DNA of 64,000 bases from an uncultured Bacteroidia bacterium (lineage in GTDB: Bacteria; Bacteroidota; Bacteroidia; Bacteroidales; UBA932), in contig CACZCQ010000001.1 in the NCBI GenBank assembly GCA_902779765.1, positions 62,001-126,000 of the forward strand, given 5' to 3'. Position 1 is the first letter of the stretch. Every line of letters starts with the position of its first letter. Shown here piece after piece: positions 43,607-52,202 of the stretch. The notes under the pieces were generated by a model. It did not search any database, was not told where the DNA came from, and worked only from the letters and a program-made list of their open reading frames with translations. Position numbers and translations under genes: made by a program.

Positions 43607-45943
43607 CTATTCCTTTCTCAAAGCCACTGCGGGGTCGGTGCGGGCCATCTTGAGGTAGTGGTAGAGGACTACTGCAGAGCAGAGGAGAATCACTACCAGC
43701 AATGCAATCAGGAACACGCCAAGCGAGAAGCCGACCCTGTGTGAGAACTGTTGGAGGTAGTACCTTACGCACAGCCATCCAATCGGGGCCGCAATCACAT
43801 AGCAGATTGCGAGAGTACGGAGATAAATACCCAGACCTTCAGAAGTGATCTGATTCATTTCGGCCCCGAACACCCGCTTCACGGAAATCTCCATCCGCTT
43901 GTACTGCACATCCATCAGCACCTGGCCCCAGATGCCCACCAGCGACAGCAACACTGCCAGCAGGGAGAACAGCCACACGGCCAGCCGCAGGCGCTCCTCG
44001 CCGCTGTAGAGGTTCTTGCCGATGGCATCGTAGAACTGCACCTCGAACGGTATCGTCGGGTCCATATCCCTGAGGATGGCCTGGATCTTACCGGTGGCGG
44101 CCAGACGGTCAGAACCTTCGGACAGGCGGATATAGGCGAACGGCATGGAGTGCCCCTTTGGGGTATGCACCTGGAAAGCAACCGGTGAATCGGCCTTGCG
44201 CATAGACGTAATGTTCACATTCTTCACGAATCCCACAATGGGGGAGTCATCGCCGAATTCATCGGCATACACCTCCATCTCAGCGCCGTGCGCCTTCAAA
44301 TCTTTCGTGAACAGGATCGGGCCGAACTCGCCTTCGTTGAAATCCCTTCCTTCAATGAGTTCCAGCCCGAGTACCTGCGGCAGATTCCAGCTGCAGTAAA
44401 TCATGTTCATCGACACCTGGCCATCACCGAAGTCCGCACCCTCCGTCATATAAGTATCCGACCCGCCGATGAGATCATTCGCGTAGGCCACGTCCTTCAC
44501 CTCCGGAAGTGCGCATAGCCTCTCCCGCAGCCAGTCGGCCTTCTCCCTGCAGTTCTCGCCGCCGATATTCACCACCGCCAAGTTATTCTTGTTGTAGCCG
44601 CAGGGATATTCCTGCATGAACTTGCTCTGTCGCTGGACGAACAGCACGAAGATGAGCAACGCCGTGGAAATAACGAACTGCACCCCAACCAGGATGGTCC
44701 TGAGGTTCTTTCCGGAGGCCGACAGGCCATAGTTACCCCGCAGGATCATCGCCGGCTGGCCGCTCGTGGAATAGATACCCGGCCAGATACCGGCAATGAT
44801 ACCGGTAGCCACGGCAACCGTTCCGACGAACAGCATCAGGTCCCAATGCTTGCCGATAGCAAAAGACTGCATCAGCACACCCCTGGACAGCAACGCATCG
44901 GAAACCGGTCCCAGCAGAAGGGCTGCCACTACAAAGGCGCAGATGCACCAGATGACCGCCTCTGCCACCACCAGAGCACGCAGCCGCCGGGTTGAAGACC
45001 CCAGGATCTTCTGCAGGTTCACGCTCCTGATGCGCAGCGGCGTCAGTGCCACATAGAAATTGGTGAAGTTGATCAGGCCGATGCCCAGGATCAGGATGGC
45101 AATCGCGATTAGCAGAAGCAGCTGCGAACGGCTGCCGCTCTTATAAACATTACCCTCGTTTCGGAAATAGATGCTGGTCAGCGGCACCAGTTCGATGGGC
45201 GTAAGCCAGTCTCCTTGCGGAGGAAAGTCGAAATGGGCGTTGAACTCATCGGCCACCGCTCCGGCATTGCCAGCATCGTCCAGCAGCAGATAGCAGACAA
45301 AGTTGGCTCCGCCGTAAGAACCTTTCTGAATATCCCCGACAGTCATAAACAGGTCATTCCCTAGCTGAGTATTTGTCGGGAAGTCCTCATACACACCGGT
45401 CACGGTGATTTCACGTGGAATCTCCATATACTTGGCATCCGTCTTCAGCAGTTTGCCCGTCGCCCGCTCTCCGGGAAACAGGTTCTCTGCCAGCGACCGG
45501 GGAATAATCACGGAATTGGGGCCCTCCAGCGCGTGAGAATCGCCCTCGATCATCTTGATGCCGAAGACATCGATGAAACGTTCCGATACGAAGATCAGGT
45601 CCCGCTTGTAGCCGACCGGATCCTTGCCTTCCTCCGCCACGGAGAAATAGATCTCTCCCAAGAACGGCATGAACGTACATCCCGCCTCTATATGGGCCGA
45701 TGAGCCGATGATATCGTCGGCAAAGCCTCTTGGTAATATGTTCCTGAACAGCGATTCATCGCCTTTCTTATCGGCCCGGAAAACCCGGTCGGCCGTCGGA
45801 TGGCACTTGTCAAAAGACAGCTCATAATCCGCCTGCAGGAAAATCAGGGCGAAGGCAAGTAGCGCTGCCACAAGTCCCGTGAAGTTCAGGACCACTGCCA
45901 CCGGATAGCGGCGGATGAGGCTCTTGAGATTCTTTTGTATCAT
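43607..45943 (-). CDS. ABC exporter permease, MacB/FtsX type (terminal copy)
   Basis: A 778-residue inner-membrane permease with an N-terminal anchor helix, a MacB-type periplasmic domain, a first FtsX block (about 275-430), a second periplasmic domain and a final FtsX block, ending DPAVALRKE. This tail and its N-terminus (MIQKNLKSLIRRYP) differ from the four matched copies, so it is an outlying paralogue. It is the last gene of the minus-strand array, 4 bp after the next permease. Confidence 0.87.
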   Translation of the reverse strand: MIQKNLKSLIRRYPVAVVLNFTGLVAALLAFALIFLQADYELSFDKCHPTADRVFRADKKGDESLFRNILPRGFADDIIGSSAHIEAGCTFMPFLGEIYFSVAEEGKDPVGYKRDLIFVSERFIDVFGIKMIEGDSHALEGPNSVIIPRSLAENLFPGERATGKLLKTDAKYMEIPREITVTGVYEDFPTNTQLGNDLFMTVGDIQKGSYGGANFVCYLLLDDAGNAGAVADEFNAHFDFPPQGDWLTPIELVPLTSIYFRNEGNVYKSGSRSQLLLLIAIAILILGIGLINFTNFYVALTPLRIRSVNLQKILGSSTRRLRALVVAEAVIWCICAFVVAALLLGPVSDALLSRGVLMQSFAIGKHWDLMLFVGTVAVATGIIAGIWPGIYSTSGQPAMILRGNYGLSASGKNLRTILVGVQFVISTALLIFVLFVQRQSKFMQEYPCGYNKNNLAVVNIGGENCREKADWLRERLCALPEVKDVAYANDLIGGSDTYMTEGADFGDGQVSMNMIYCSWNLPQVLGLELIEGRDFNEGEFGPILFTKDLKAHGAEMEVYADEFGDDSPIVGFVKNVNITSMRKADSPVAFQVHTPKGHSMPFAYIRLSEGSDRLAATGKIQAILRDMDPTIPFEVQFYDAIGKNLYSGEERLRLAVWLFSLLAVLLSLVGIWGQVLMDVQYKRMEISVKRVFGAEMNQITSEGLGIYLRTLAICYVIAAPIGWLCVRYYLQQFSHRVGFSLGVFLIALLVVILLCSAVVLYHYLKMARTDPAVALRKE

Positions 45944-45947
45944 TTGA

Positions 45948-48284
45948 TTATTCGTTCTTCAGGGAATCTACGGGGTTGGAGGTGGAGATGCGCCAGGTGT
46001 TGAGGACGACCACGATGAGAATGATCAGGAGTACCGCCAACGTACCGGCAAGGAAGTAGAAGGGGTTCAGGGATACCTTCTCGGCGAACAGTTCCAGCAT
46101 CCTGCGGGCAACGAAGAAGCTGCCGGCACAGGCCAGGGCTGCCATTACGAGGGAAAGTTTGAGTATGTCAGAGGCGAATATCCTGAGAATATCCTTGGCC
46201 GAGGCTCCGTTGATCTTGCGGACGGCCATCTCCTTGCTGCGCCTAAGGCTTTCGTCACGGATGAAACCGATCAGACCGAGAAGGGCTACGAGGAGGGAGA
46301 ATATGGCTCCGATTGTCAGAGTATTCCTTATCTTCCTAACGTCGGTATAGGCAGCGCGCATCTGATTCTCGTAGGAGAGTATATTCACTTCGCGGCCTTC
46401 CAGAGTCTCCTCCAGGGCGGTTTTCACTTTCTCCAGATCCTCGGGAAGCACCTTGAACAGAATATGGGGCATCCAGGACGACATCGAGCCGATCTCGCCG
46501 TAGAACAAGGCGCTGGGACGTTTGTCGACGGCTACGAGACTGCCGATAAGATAGCTCTTATATACACCGGAGATGGTGAAATACTGCCTTCCCTGCATGT
46601 CCTGGCGGTCATGCCCGGTGATGAACACCTGCTTCCCGACAGCCCCGTCACTCCAATCCGTGAACTCGGACATCTTTGCCACAAACTTCTCATCCACAAC
46701 TATTTCCGAGGAATCTCTCGGTGCCCGTCCATCGACAAATTGAATATTCATCAGATCAAAGAACTCCGGAGAGCATTCGTACTGGTCGGCGATGTTGAAC
46801 AGCTCCCGGTCGTCGTCCGGCAAATAGACATTGTCACCGCTGGAACCGTCGAAGGGCAGGTTGTAGCTGGTTGCCACTCCTTTCACTTCGGGAAACCCGC
46901 GAAGTGTTGCAACAGCCCTTGAGACCGCCTGGCGGTCGCCGTCGAACATGCTGATGTAGTAGAGGTCCTTATAGTCATAGCCAGGGTTGCTGTTGGAGAC
47001 TATCTGGTACTGACGGCCGATGACCAGCATCATCACCACAAGGAAAACGTTGATCAGGACCTGTAAGCCCAGGAGGCCGAGTTTCCAGTTACGCGAGTGT
47101 TCGGTGTAGTTCTTGAGCGCCTCATATACAGGTATTTTCTGATAGAGTTCCGCCGGTACGACGATAGAGACCAGCAGCACGAAGAGGATGACAGCAATGA
47201 CTGCCACGACACTCTTCGGCACCAGCAGGGTAGTGAACGGCACGCCGAGAAGGTTTTCTATGATGCCTCTCCCGGCGATTATGATGACTGCTGCAAGAGC
47301 AAGGGACAGGGCAAGGTGAAGTAATGCTTCCTTCGTCAGCATACCGTAAATATTCCTGCTTTCCGCACCATAGCACTTTCTGACACCGACTTCCCTGGAA
47401 CGTTTGACCATGGAGGAGATGACTATCAGGATGTAGTTGAGCAAACTGATGAGGATCAGCAGGGCTGCGACGATCGACAGGAGGATGATCTGGGATTTTA
47501 TTTCAGGTTGGGAGGTGTGGACCTTGCTGAAAGGGCTCAGGAAGTACCTGAGACTCGTGCCGTTGGCTTCAATCTGCTCCAAAGGCTGGTGGGCCTCCTG
47601 CATCTTCCTGATGGCATCCTTGAGGGTCTCGGGGTCCACTCCTGGCATCAGTTTGACATAGCCTTTGTACCTGTCGTTGCCGAGCCAGTTGTCCGTGCTC
47701 TGCTTGCCGTAGGTTTCCATTGAAAGGAGGATGTCATAGTCCAGGCTTCCGTTCCTGGGGAAATCCTCGAAGACTCCTTCGACCGGGAGTTTTAGGCCGG
47801 CCATATCCTCGTTGTAAACCTGTTTGCCGATGCACTCCTGCACACCGCCCAGTTTCTCTGCGAAACTCCGGCTTACCATCACTCCGCCCCACTTTCCGAG
47901 AATCTTCACAGGATCTCCGGCCAGGACCGGCCTGTCGAAGACCTTGAAGAAACAGGTATCTGCGCAGACCAGCGTGGCCTTCAGTTTGTTACCATCCTCA
48001 TCAAGGTATGTGTCGCCATTGAAGACAAAGGTTGTGCGTGTACCGGTCTCGACACCGGGCACTTCCTCCATGAAGCCCACGGCAACGGCTCCGCTCACCT
48101 GACCGTAATCTTTTTCGTCCCCGTTCTGGGAAATCCATGTCCTTATGGTGTACACCCGGTCAATGTCCTTGTAGAAACTGTCGTAGCTGAGTTCGAAGAA
48201 CACTTTGGCGATAAGTACGATACCCACTGCCAGCCCGATGCCCAGGGAAAGAATCTTGATGAGGAGATCACTGTGCCTTTTCAT
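45948..48284 (-). CDS. ABC exporter permease, MacB/FtsX type
   Basis: A 778-residue permease with the duplicated FtsX-periplasmic layout. It ends NPVDSLKNE, the same tail as the copy next to the ATPase (60640-62979), placing these two in one subgroup. REVGVRKCYGAE and KEMAVRKINGA are the coupling-helix regions of the two FtsX halves. It begins the final two-permease segment; a 225-bp region with regulatory palindromes lies upstream, so it may have its own promoter. A near -7 word CTACTTTG is seen on the minus strand near 48341. Confidence 0.87.
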   Translation of the reverse strand: MKRHSDLLIKILSLGIGLAVGIVLIAKVFFELSYDSFYKDIDRVYTIRTWISQNGDEKDYGQVSGAVAVGFMEEVPGVETGTRTTFVFNGDTYLDEDGNKLKATLVCADTCFFKVFDRPVLAGDPVKILGKWGGVMVSRSFAEKLGGVQECIGKQVYNEDMAGLKLPVEGVFEDFPRNGSLDYDILLSMETYGKQSTDNWLGNDRYKGYVKLMPGVDPETLKDAIRKMQEAHQPLEQIEANGTSLRYFLSPFSKVHTSQPEIKSQIILLSIVAALLILISLLNYILIVISSMVKRSREVGVRKCYGAESRNIYGMLTKEALLHLALSLALAAVIIIAGRGIIENLLGVPFTTLLVPKSVVAVIAVILFVLLVSIVVPAELYQKIPVYEALKNYTEHSRNWKLGLLGLQVLINVFLVVMMLVIGRQYQIVSNSNPGYDYKDLYYISMFDGDRQAVSRAVATLRGFPEVKGVATSYNLPFDGSSGDNVYLPDDDRELFNIADQYECSPEFFDLMNIQFVDGRAPRDSSEIVVDEKFVAKMSEFTDWSDGAVGKQVFITGHDRQDMQGRQYFTISGVYKSYLIGSLVAVDKRPSALFYGEIGSMSSWMPHILFKVLPEDLEKVKTALEETLEGREVNILSYENQMRAAYTDVRKIRNTLTIGAIFSLLVALLGLIGFIRDESLRRSKEMAVRKINGASAKDILRIFASDILKLSLVMAALACAGSFFVARRMLELFAEKVSLNPFYFLAGTLAVLLIILIVVVLNTWRISTSNPVDSLKNE

Positions 48285-48402
48285 ATCTGATTTTTATTAT
48301 TATTAACGTATCACTGCCCGAACTGCAACACTTGCCGTGCCAAAGTAGTTAAACGGTTGGAAATTAATTATTTAAGAGGCAGCGGCAATGTGTAAACCCA
48401 TC

Positions 48403-48434
48403 GTAAAACTTTACACTATTGTAAAGTGCTTTAC
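48403..48434. promoter_or_regulatory. Cluster of GTAAA/TTTAC palindromes (putative operator)
   Basis: GTAAAACTTTAC (48403-48414) and GTAAAGTGCTTTAC (48421-48434) are perfect inverted repeats whose centres are 19 bp apart, with TTTACA-N4-TGTAAA (48410-48425) between them. Another GTAAA starts at 48392. They lie in the region between the 45948 permease and the phosphatase-VanX gene and could serve both directions as a regulator binding site. Confidence 0.55.
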
Positions 48435-48475
48435 AACACAGGAATCCTTGATTTCAGTTTTTGAATCTGAGACAG

Positions 48476-48483
48476 TATATTTG
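48476..48483 (+). promoter_or_regulatory. -7 box of phosphatase-VanX fusion
   Basis: TATATTTG, a full TAnnTTTG match, lies 26 bp before the ATG at 48510 and about 40 bp after the GTAAA/TTTAC palindromes. No -33 TTG at standard spacing, which would suit an activator-dependent promoter. Confidence 0.5.
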
Positions 48484-48509
48484 CATCGTTAAAGGAATCA
48501 TAATTCTCC

Positions 48510-49883
48510 ATGAGACTTTACTTCATAACTGTTATTTCCCTCCTTGGCAGCGTTTTCGCGTGGTCACAGGAAAAGGCTGCGTATTTTACAACCGAGGAAA
48601 TGCCGGACCTCGTCAAATGTCTTCCCGCCCCTCCGGCAAAGGGCAGTCCGGCTTTCCAGCTGGATGTCCAGCGTTACAAATGGGGGAAGCAGCAAAGAAA
48701 GGATCCGGTGCGTGCCGAAATGGCCTGCAGGGATGCCGTTTGGACGTATGAAGCCCTTCTGGACGAACTGGACGACCATTTCGGCATGGCCGTGTCGGAA
48801 GAGAACACTCCTGCTATCTGGAATGTATTGGAAAGGAGTCTGCGCACGGTAGATCAGATAAGGGTGGCCCCCAAGGCCTGGTTCAAACGCATCCGTCCTT
48901 TCGAATATTTCAAGGAGAAGACTCTCACCGGAGAGGATGATGAACTCCGTGGCGAAGGAAGTTATCCTTCAGGCCACACCATCCGTTCCTGGCTTGCCGC
49001 CATGCTCCTTGTCGAAGTGAACCCCGCCGTCGCGGACTATGTCTACTCAAGGGCCTGGGAATATGGCAACAGCCGTGTCATAGCAGGCGCCCACTGGCAG
49101 AGCGATGTTGATGCCAGCCGTGTGGCCGCCAGCATCGGTTTCGCCAGCCTTCAGACCAGCCCGGAATTCCAGGAGGACATGGCGGCAGCCCGCGAAGAGT
49201 TCTCCCGTCTTTCCATAGGCCGTGACTATTTCGTGAAGATCACCGAGGTGGTCCCGGATGTGATTCTGGAGATAAGATATTTCAGTACATACAACTTCGT
49301 CGGAAGCCGGGTCGACGGCTATGAAGCACCCACTGCCTTGCTGACCAGGCAGGCTGCCGACAGTCTCAAGGCTGTCAGCGACGATGTGAAGGCTCTGGGT
49401 TACCGCCTCAAGATCTATGACGCCTACCGTCCTCAAAAGGCCGTTTCCCATTTCGTGCGCTGGGCGGCGGACCGTACGGACACCGTGATGAAAACCGCCT
49501 TCTATCCAGATCTTGACAAGAGCGTGCTTTTCGAACAGGAATATATCATGGAGAAGAGCGGTCATTCACGCGGATCAACCGTGGATCTGACTCTCATTGA
49601 TGCGGTTACAGGCAAGGACATCGACATGGGCGGAACCTTCGACTGGTTCGGTCCTGAAAGCCATCCTGATTTCTGTGGCAATCCTGACACCGGCGAATAT
49701 AATGGTGACAACCATAAGAGCCCTGCGGCAAGGAGCATCACACCCGAGCAGTTCGCCAACCGGATGATCCTGCGCGAAGCCATGCTCCGTCACGGCTTCA
49801 AGGCACTCGACAGCGAATGGTGGCATTTCACCCTCCGCGACGAGCCCTTCCCCGACACCTATTTCACCTTCCCGGTGGAGTAG
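48510..49883 (+). CDS. Class A acid phosphatase-VanX dipeptidase fusion
   Basis: A 457-residue exported two-domain enzyme, signal peptide cut near AWSQ (residue 20). Residues 40-215 are a PAP2/class A acid phosphatase with the complete signature: Lys122, Arg129-Pro130, PSGH at 153-156, Ser188-Arg189, His195 and Asp199. Residues 240-457 are an M15D D-Ala-D-Ala dipeptidase: Arg307 in AYRP, the SGHSRGSTVDLTL motif with His352 and Asp359, and Glu436/His439 in SEWWHF. Both active sites look intact. It lies antisense within the permease array and converges on the next permease one base away. Joint action on cell-wall intermediates is inference. Confidence 0.92.
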   Translation: MRLYFITVISLLGSVFAWSQEKAAYFTTEEMPDLVKCLPAPPAKGSPAFQLDVQRYKWGKQQRKDPVRAEMACRDAVWTYEALLDELDDHFGMAVSEENTPAIWNVLERSLRTVDQIRVAPKAWFKRIRPFEYFKEKTLTGEDDELRGEGSYPSGHTIRSWLAAMLLVEVNPAVADYVYSRAWEYGNSRVIAGAHWQSDVDASRVAASIGFASLQTSPEFQEDMAAAREEFSRLSIGRDYFVKITEVVPDVILEIRYFSTYNFVGSRVDGYEAPTALLTRQAADSLKAVSDDVKALGYRLKIYDAYRPQKAVSHFVRWAADRTDTVMKTAFYPDLDKSVLFEQEYIMEKSGHSRGSTVDLTLIDAVTGKDIDMGGTFDWFGPESHPDFCGNPDTGEYNGDNHKSPAARSITPEQFANRMILREAMLRHGFKALDSEWWHFTLRDEPFPDTYFTFPVE

Positions 49884-49884
49884 C

Positions 49885-52194
49885 TTATTCCTTTTTCAGT
49901 TCCGTGGCGGGGTTGGTGCGGGCGGCCTTGAGGATCTGCCAGAGGACGGCGAGCAAGGCGATGAGGGCTGCCGCGATGACAGCGACCGCGAAGACCCAGC
50001 CATAGCCGGAAATCCTGTAGGAATACTGTTCCAGCAACTTCCCTGCAAGCCAGACCGCTACTGGCACGGCAACTACCGCAGCTATCGCCATCAATAAAAG
50101 ATATTCAAGGACAGTCTTTTTGACTTCTCCTTCGACAGTGCTTCCAAATACCTTCCGCACAGCGATGTCGCGAGAGTTCTCGTCGGCATAGTAGCCACTC
50201 ATCGCGACAAGGCCGAGAGCAGACAGAAGAAGGCTGAGCAGCATGAACAGCCTGACAAGAGACAAACGGTCCCTTACTTCTGAAAGCTGTTCTGAGATAA
50301 TTGACGGGATGTAATCGAACATGTATGGTTTGTCCTCGATCCCGTTCCGTTCGATGCAGAGGTCCATGTACAGGTCATATAGACTCTTCCTGGCCTCTTT
50401 CTTGTCTCCGGTCGTCTCGATCAACAGGCCGTATTGCTCCTCAGGACGTCCTATTATGACGTAGCTTCCGGTTCCGGAGTCGTACCTGAGGACATCGTTG
50501 GGCGCAAAGTCACCGATAATACCCCCAATCGACCGTCCCGTGATGTGATGATGGCCAAGGTCCTCGGTATACCTGTCAACTCCGAATCGGGTCATTTCCT
50601 TTTCAGAAATCCAGACAGTTCCGACCGACGGTTCCTCGAACTTCTCCTTGATGTCAAACCCGAACATGTCGAAGGCGGTGGCGTCACAATTGAGGACGGC
50701 CAGGTTCAAGAGTTTGCCTTCCTTGTCCTCCGTAACCATCTCCTCGACCAATCCCGGGAAATAAGTGCTGTGGCCGATCCTGCTGACGCAGGGAAGGGAA
50801 GAAGCCTTCTCCTCAAAGATATCCATGAGATCCGGGTCGTTTAGCTGAATGTAAAAGTCGTTGTCAACATCGGCTCCGAGCGGGCGGTTGACCATGTGTG
50901 ACACTTGCAGCCCCATCACGATGGCAAGTGCCAGGAGGATGATGGAGAACACGTGCTGCAGGATGATGAACACCTTGCTGAATACGTGCTTGTTCTTTGC
51001 GCGGAACTCTCCTTTTACGACGGAAATGGCTGGGAATCGTGAACTTATCCATGCAGGAAGACTTCCCTGGATGAACGACACAAGGAGTATGAATATAGCA
51101 TATAACAGCAACCAGCCCGACGAATACCTCACCCTGACCGGCACGCTCCCGCCGATGATCCGGTTGAACCAGGGAGTCAGCGCTTCGGCGAGAAGAATGC
51201 CAAGCAGGAAGCAGACGGTCGTGAAAACTATTGATTCCAGGATCCGGTTCCCGAACAAACTCTCCTTAGAGGCTCCAAGCACCCTTCTTGTCGCCATTTC
51301 CCTGGCCCTTTTGCCGGTCATGGACACACAAAGGTTGATGTAATTGAATATCGCCGAGATAAGCAGGATAATCGTTATCAGAAGGATGATCCTTGTGTAA
51401 AACCGGCTTCCTCTTTTGAGGCTCTGGTTGTTGGCCGGGGAGTACCAGAGTTCGTCATACCTGACTAATCCACTGTCTTCCAAGAAGTTCCTGGCTCCGA
51501 AAGCGTCAAAGGCCTTGGTGGCAAGGGAATCGGCCTTCACTTCGAGTGCTGCCCTGTCCGTTCCTCTCCTGACTTTAACGAAAGGGATCACGTCCATCAT
51601 GAACGGCCTGTTTTTCCTGTTGGTGAGGTTCTCGATGCTGACTATCACATCCGGCTCCCCGAATATCGGGTTAGGGGTATCCTCGATAATCGCGGAGATA
51701 GTGTACTTCCCGTCGATGACCTTGCCTATGGCCGCCGACTCGCCGCCAAGGCGATTGGCGAAAGACCTGGAGATGATGGCGTTGGAGATGTCGTTCATGG
51801 CCGTGGCGTTTCCCGTCTCAAAATCGGTGGGGAATATGTCGAAGAAGTCGCCGCCGACCATGCACTCCTGGACATGGTATTTAGCGCCGTCAATATCGAT
51901 GGTGCTCTCGTCCTCCGCCACAGCTTTCCAGAACATCGCCGCCTTCTCCACTTCTGGAATATCCTCTTTCGCTTGGAGAGCGGTTCCCCATGAAAACCCT
52001 ACACCGGAACTGCCGTGCATCGACCTGTAGAACGTATACACATCCTTGTAATCCGGGACGTTCCTGGTCATCTGCCTTTGCTGCCACACAAAGTGACCGG
52101 TGAGCAGCACGAAGGCCAGGCTCACAATCAGTCCCACCGCCTCGATGGCCGTGTACAGCTTGTTGCGACTTAAGAACTTCAGGTAACTTCTCAT
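49885..52194 (-). CDS. ABC exporter permease, MacB/FtsX type (matched-end copy 4)
   Basis: A 769-residue permease. It starts MRSYLKFLSRNKLYTAIEAV and ends TLKAARTNPATELKKE-like (here ILKAARTNPATELKKE), almost the same ends as three neighbours, while the periplasmic domains differ strongly. The second FtsX block has GYYADENSRDIAVRKVFG. It follows its upstream paralogue with an 8-bp gap and is the last copy before the phosphatase-VanX gene. It is probably co-transcribed with the copy at 52203. Confidence 0.88.
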   Translation of the reverse strand: MRSYLKFLSRNKLYTAIEAVGLIVSLAFVLLTGHFVWQQRQMTRNVPDYKDVYTFYRSMHGSSGVGFSWGTALQAKEDIPEVEKAAMFWKAVAEDESTIDIDGAKYHVQECMVGGDFFDIFPTDFETGNATAMNDISNAIISRSFANRLGGESAAIGKVIDGKYTISAIIEDTPNPIFGEPDVIVSIENLTNRKNRPFMMDVIPFVKVRRGTDRAALEVKADSLATKAFDAFGARNFLEDSGLVRYDELWYSPANNQSLKRGSRFYTRIILLITIILLISAIFNYINLCVSMTGKRAREMATRRVLGASKESLFGNRILESIVFTTVCFLLGILLAEALTPWFNRIIGGSVPVRVRYSSGWLLLYAIFILLVSFIQGSLPAWISSRFPAISVVKGEFRAKNKHVFSKVFIILQHVFSIILLALAIVMGLQVSHMVNRPLGADVDNDFYIQLNDPDLMDIFEEKASSLPCVSRIGHSTYFPGLVEEMVTEDKEGKLLNLAVLNCDATAFDMFGFDIKEKFEEPSVGTVWISEKEMTRFGVDRYTEDLGHHHITGRSIGGIIGDFAPNDVLRYDSGTGSYVIIGRPEEQYGLLIETTGDKKEARKSLYDLYMDLCIERNGIEDKPYMFDYIPSIISEQLSEVRDRLSLVRLFMLLSLLLSALGLVAMSGYYADENSRDIAVRKVFGSTVEGEVKKTVLEYLLLMAIAAVVAVPVAVWLAGKLLEQYSYRISGYGWVFAVAVIAAALIALLAVLWQILKAARTNPATELKKE

Positions 52195-52202
52195 ATTCGT
52201 CT

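Noticed and set aside
48285-48509. CRISPR-like repeats from the recurring GTAAA/TTTAC words
   Set aside because: The units are short palindromes in one promoter region without regular spacers. They fit operators better than a CRISPR array.
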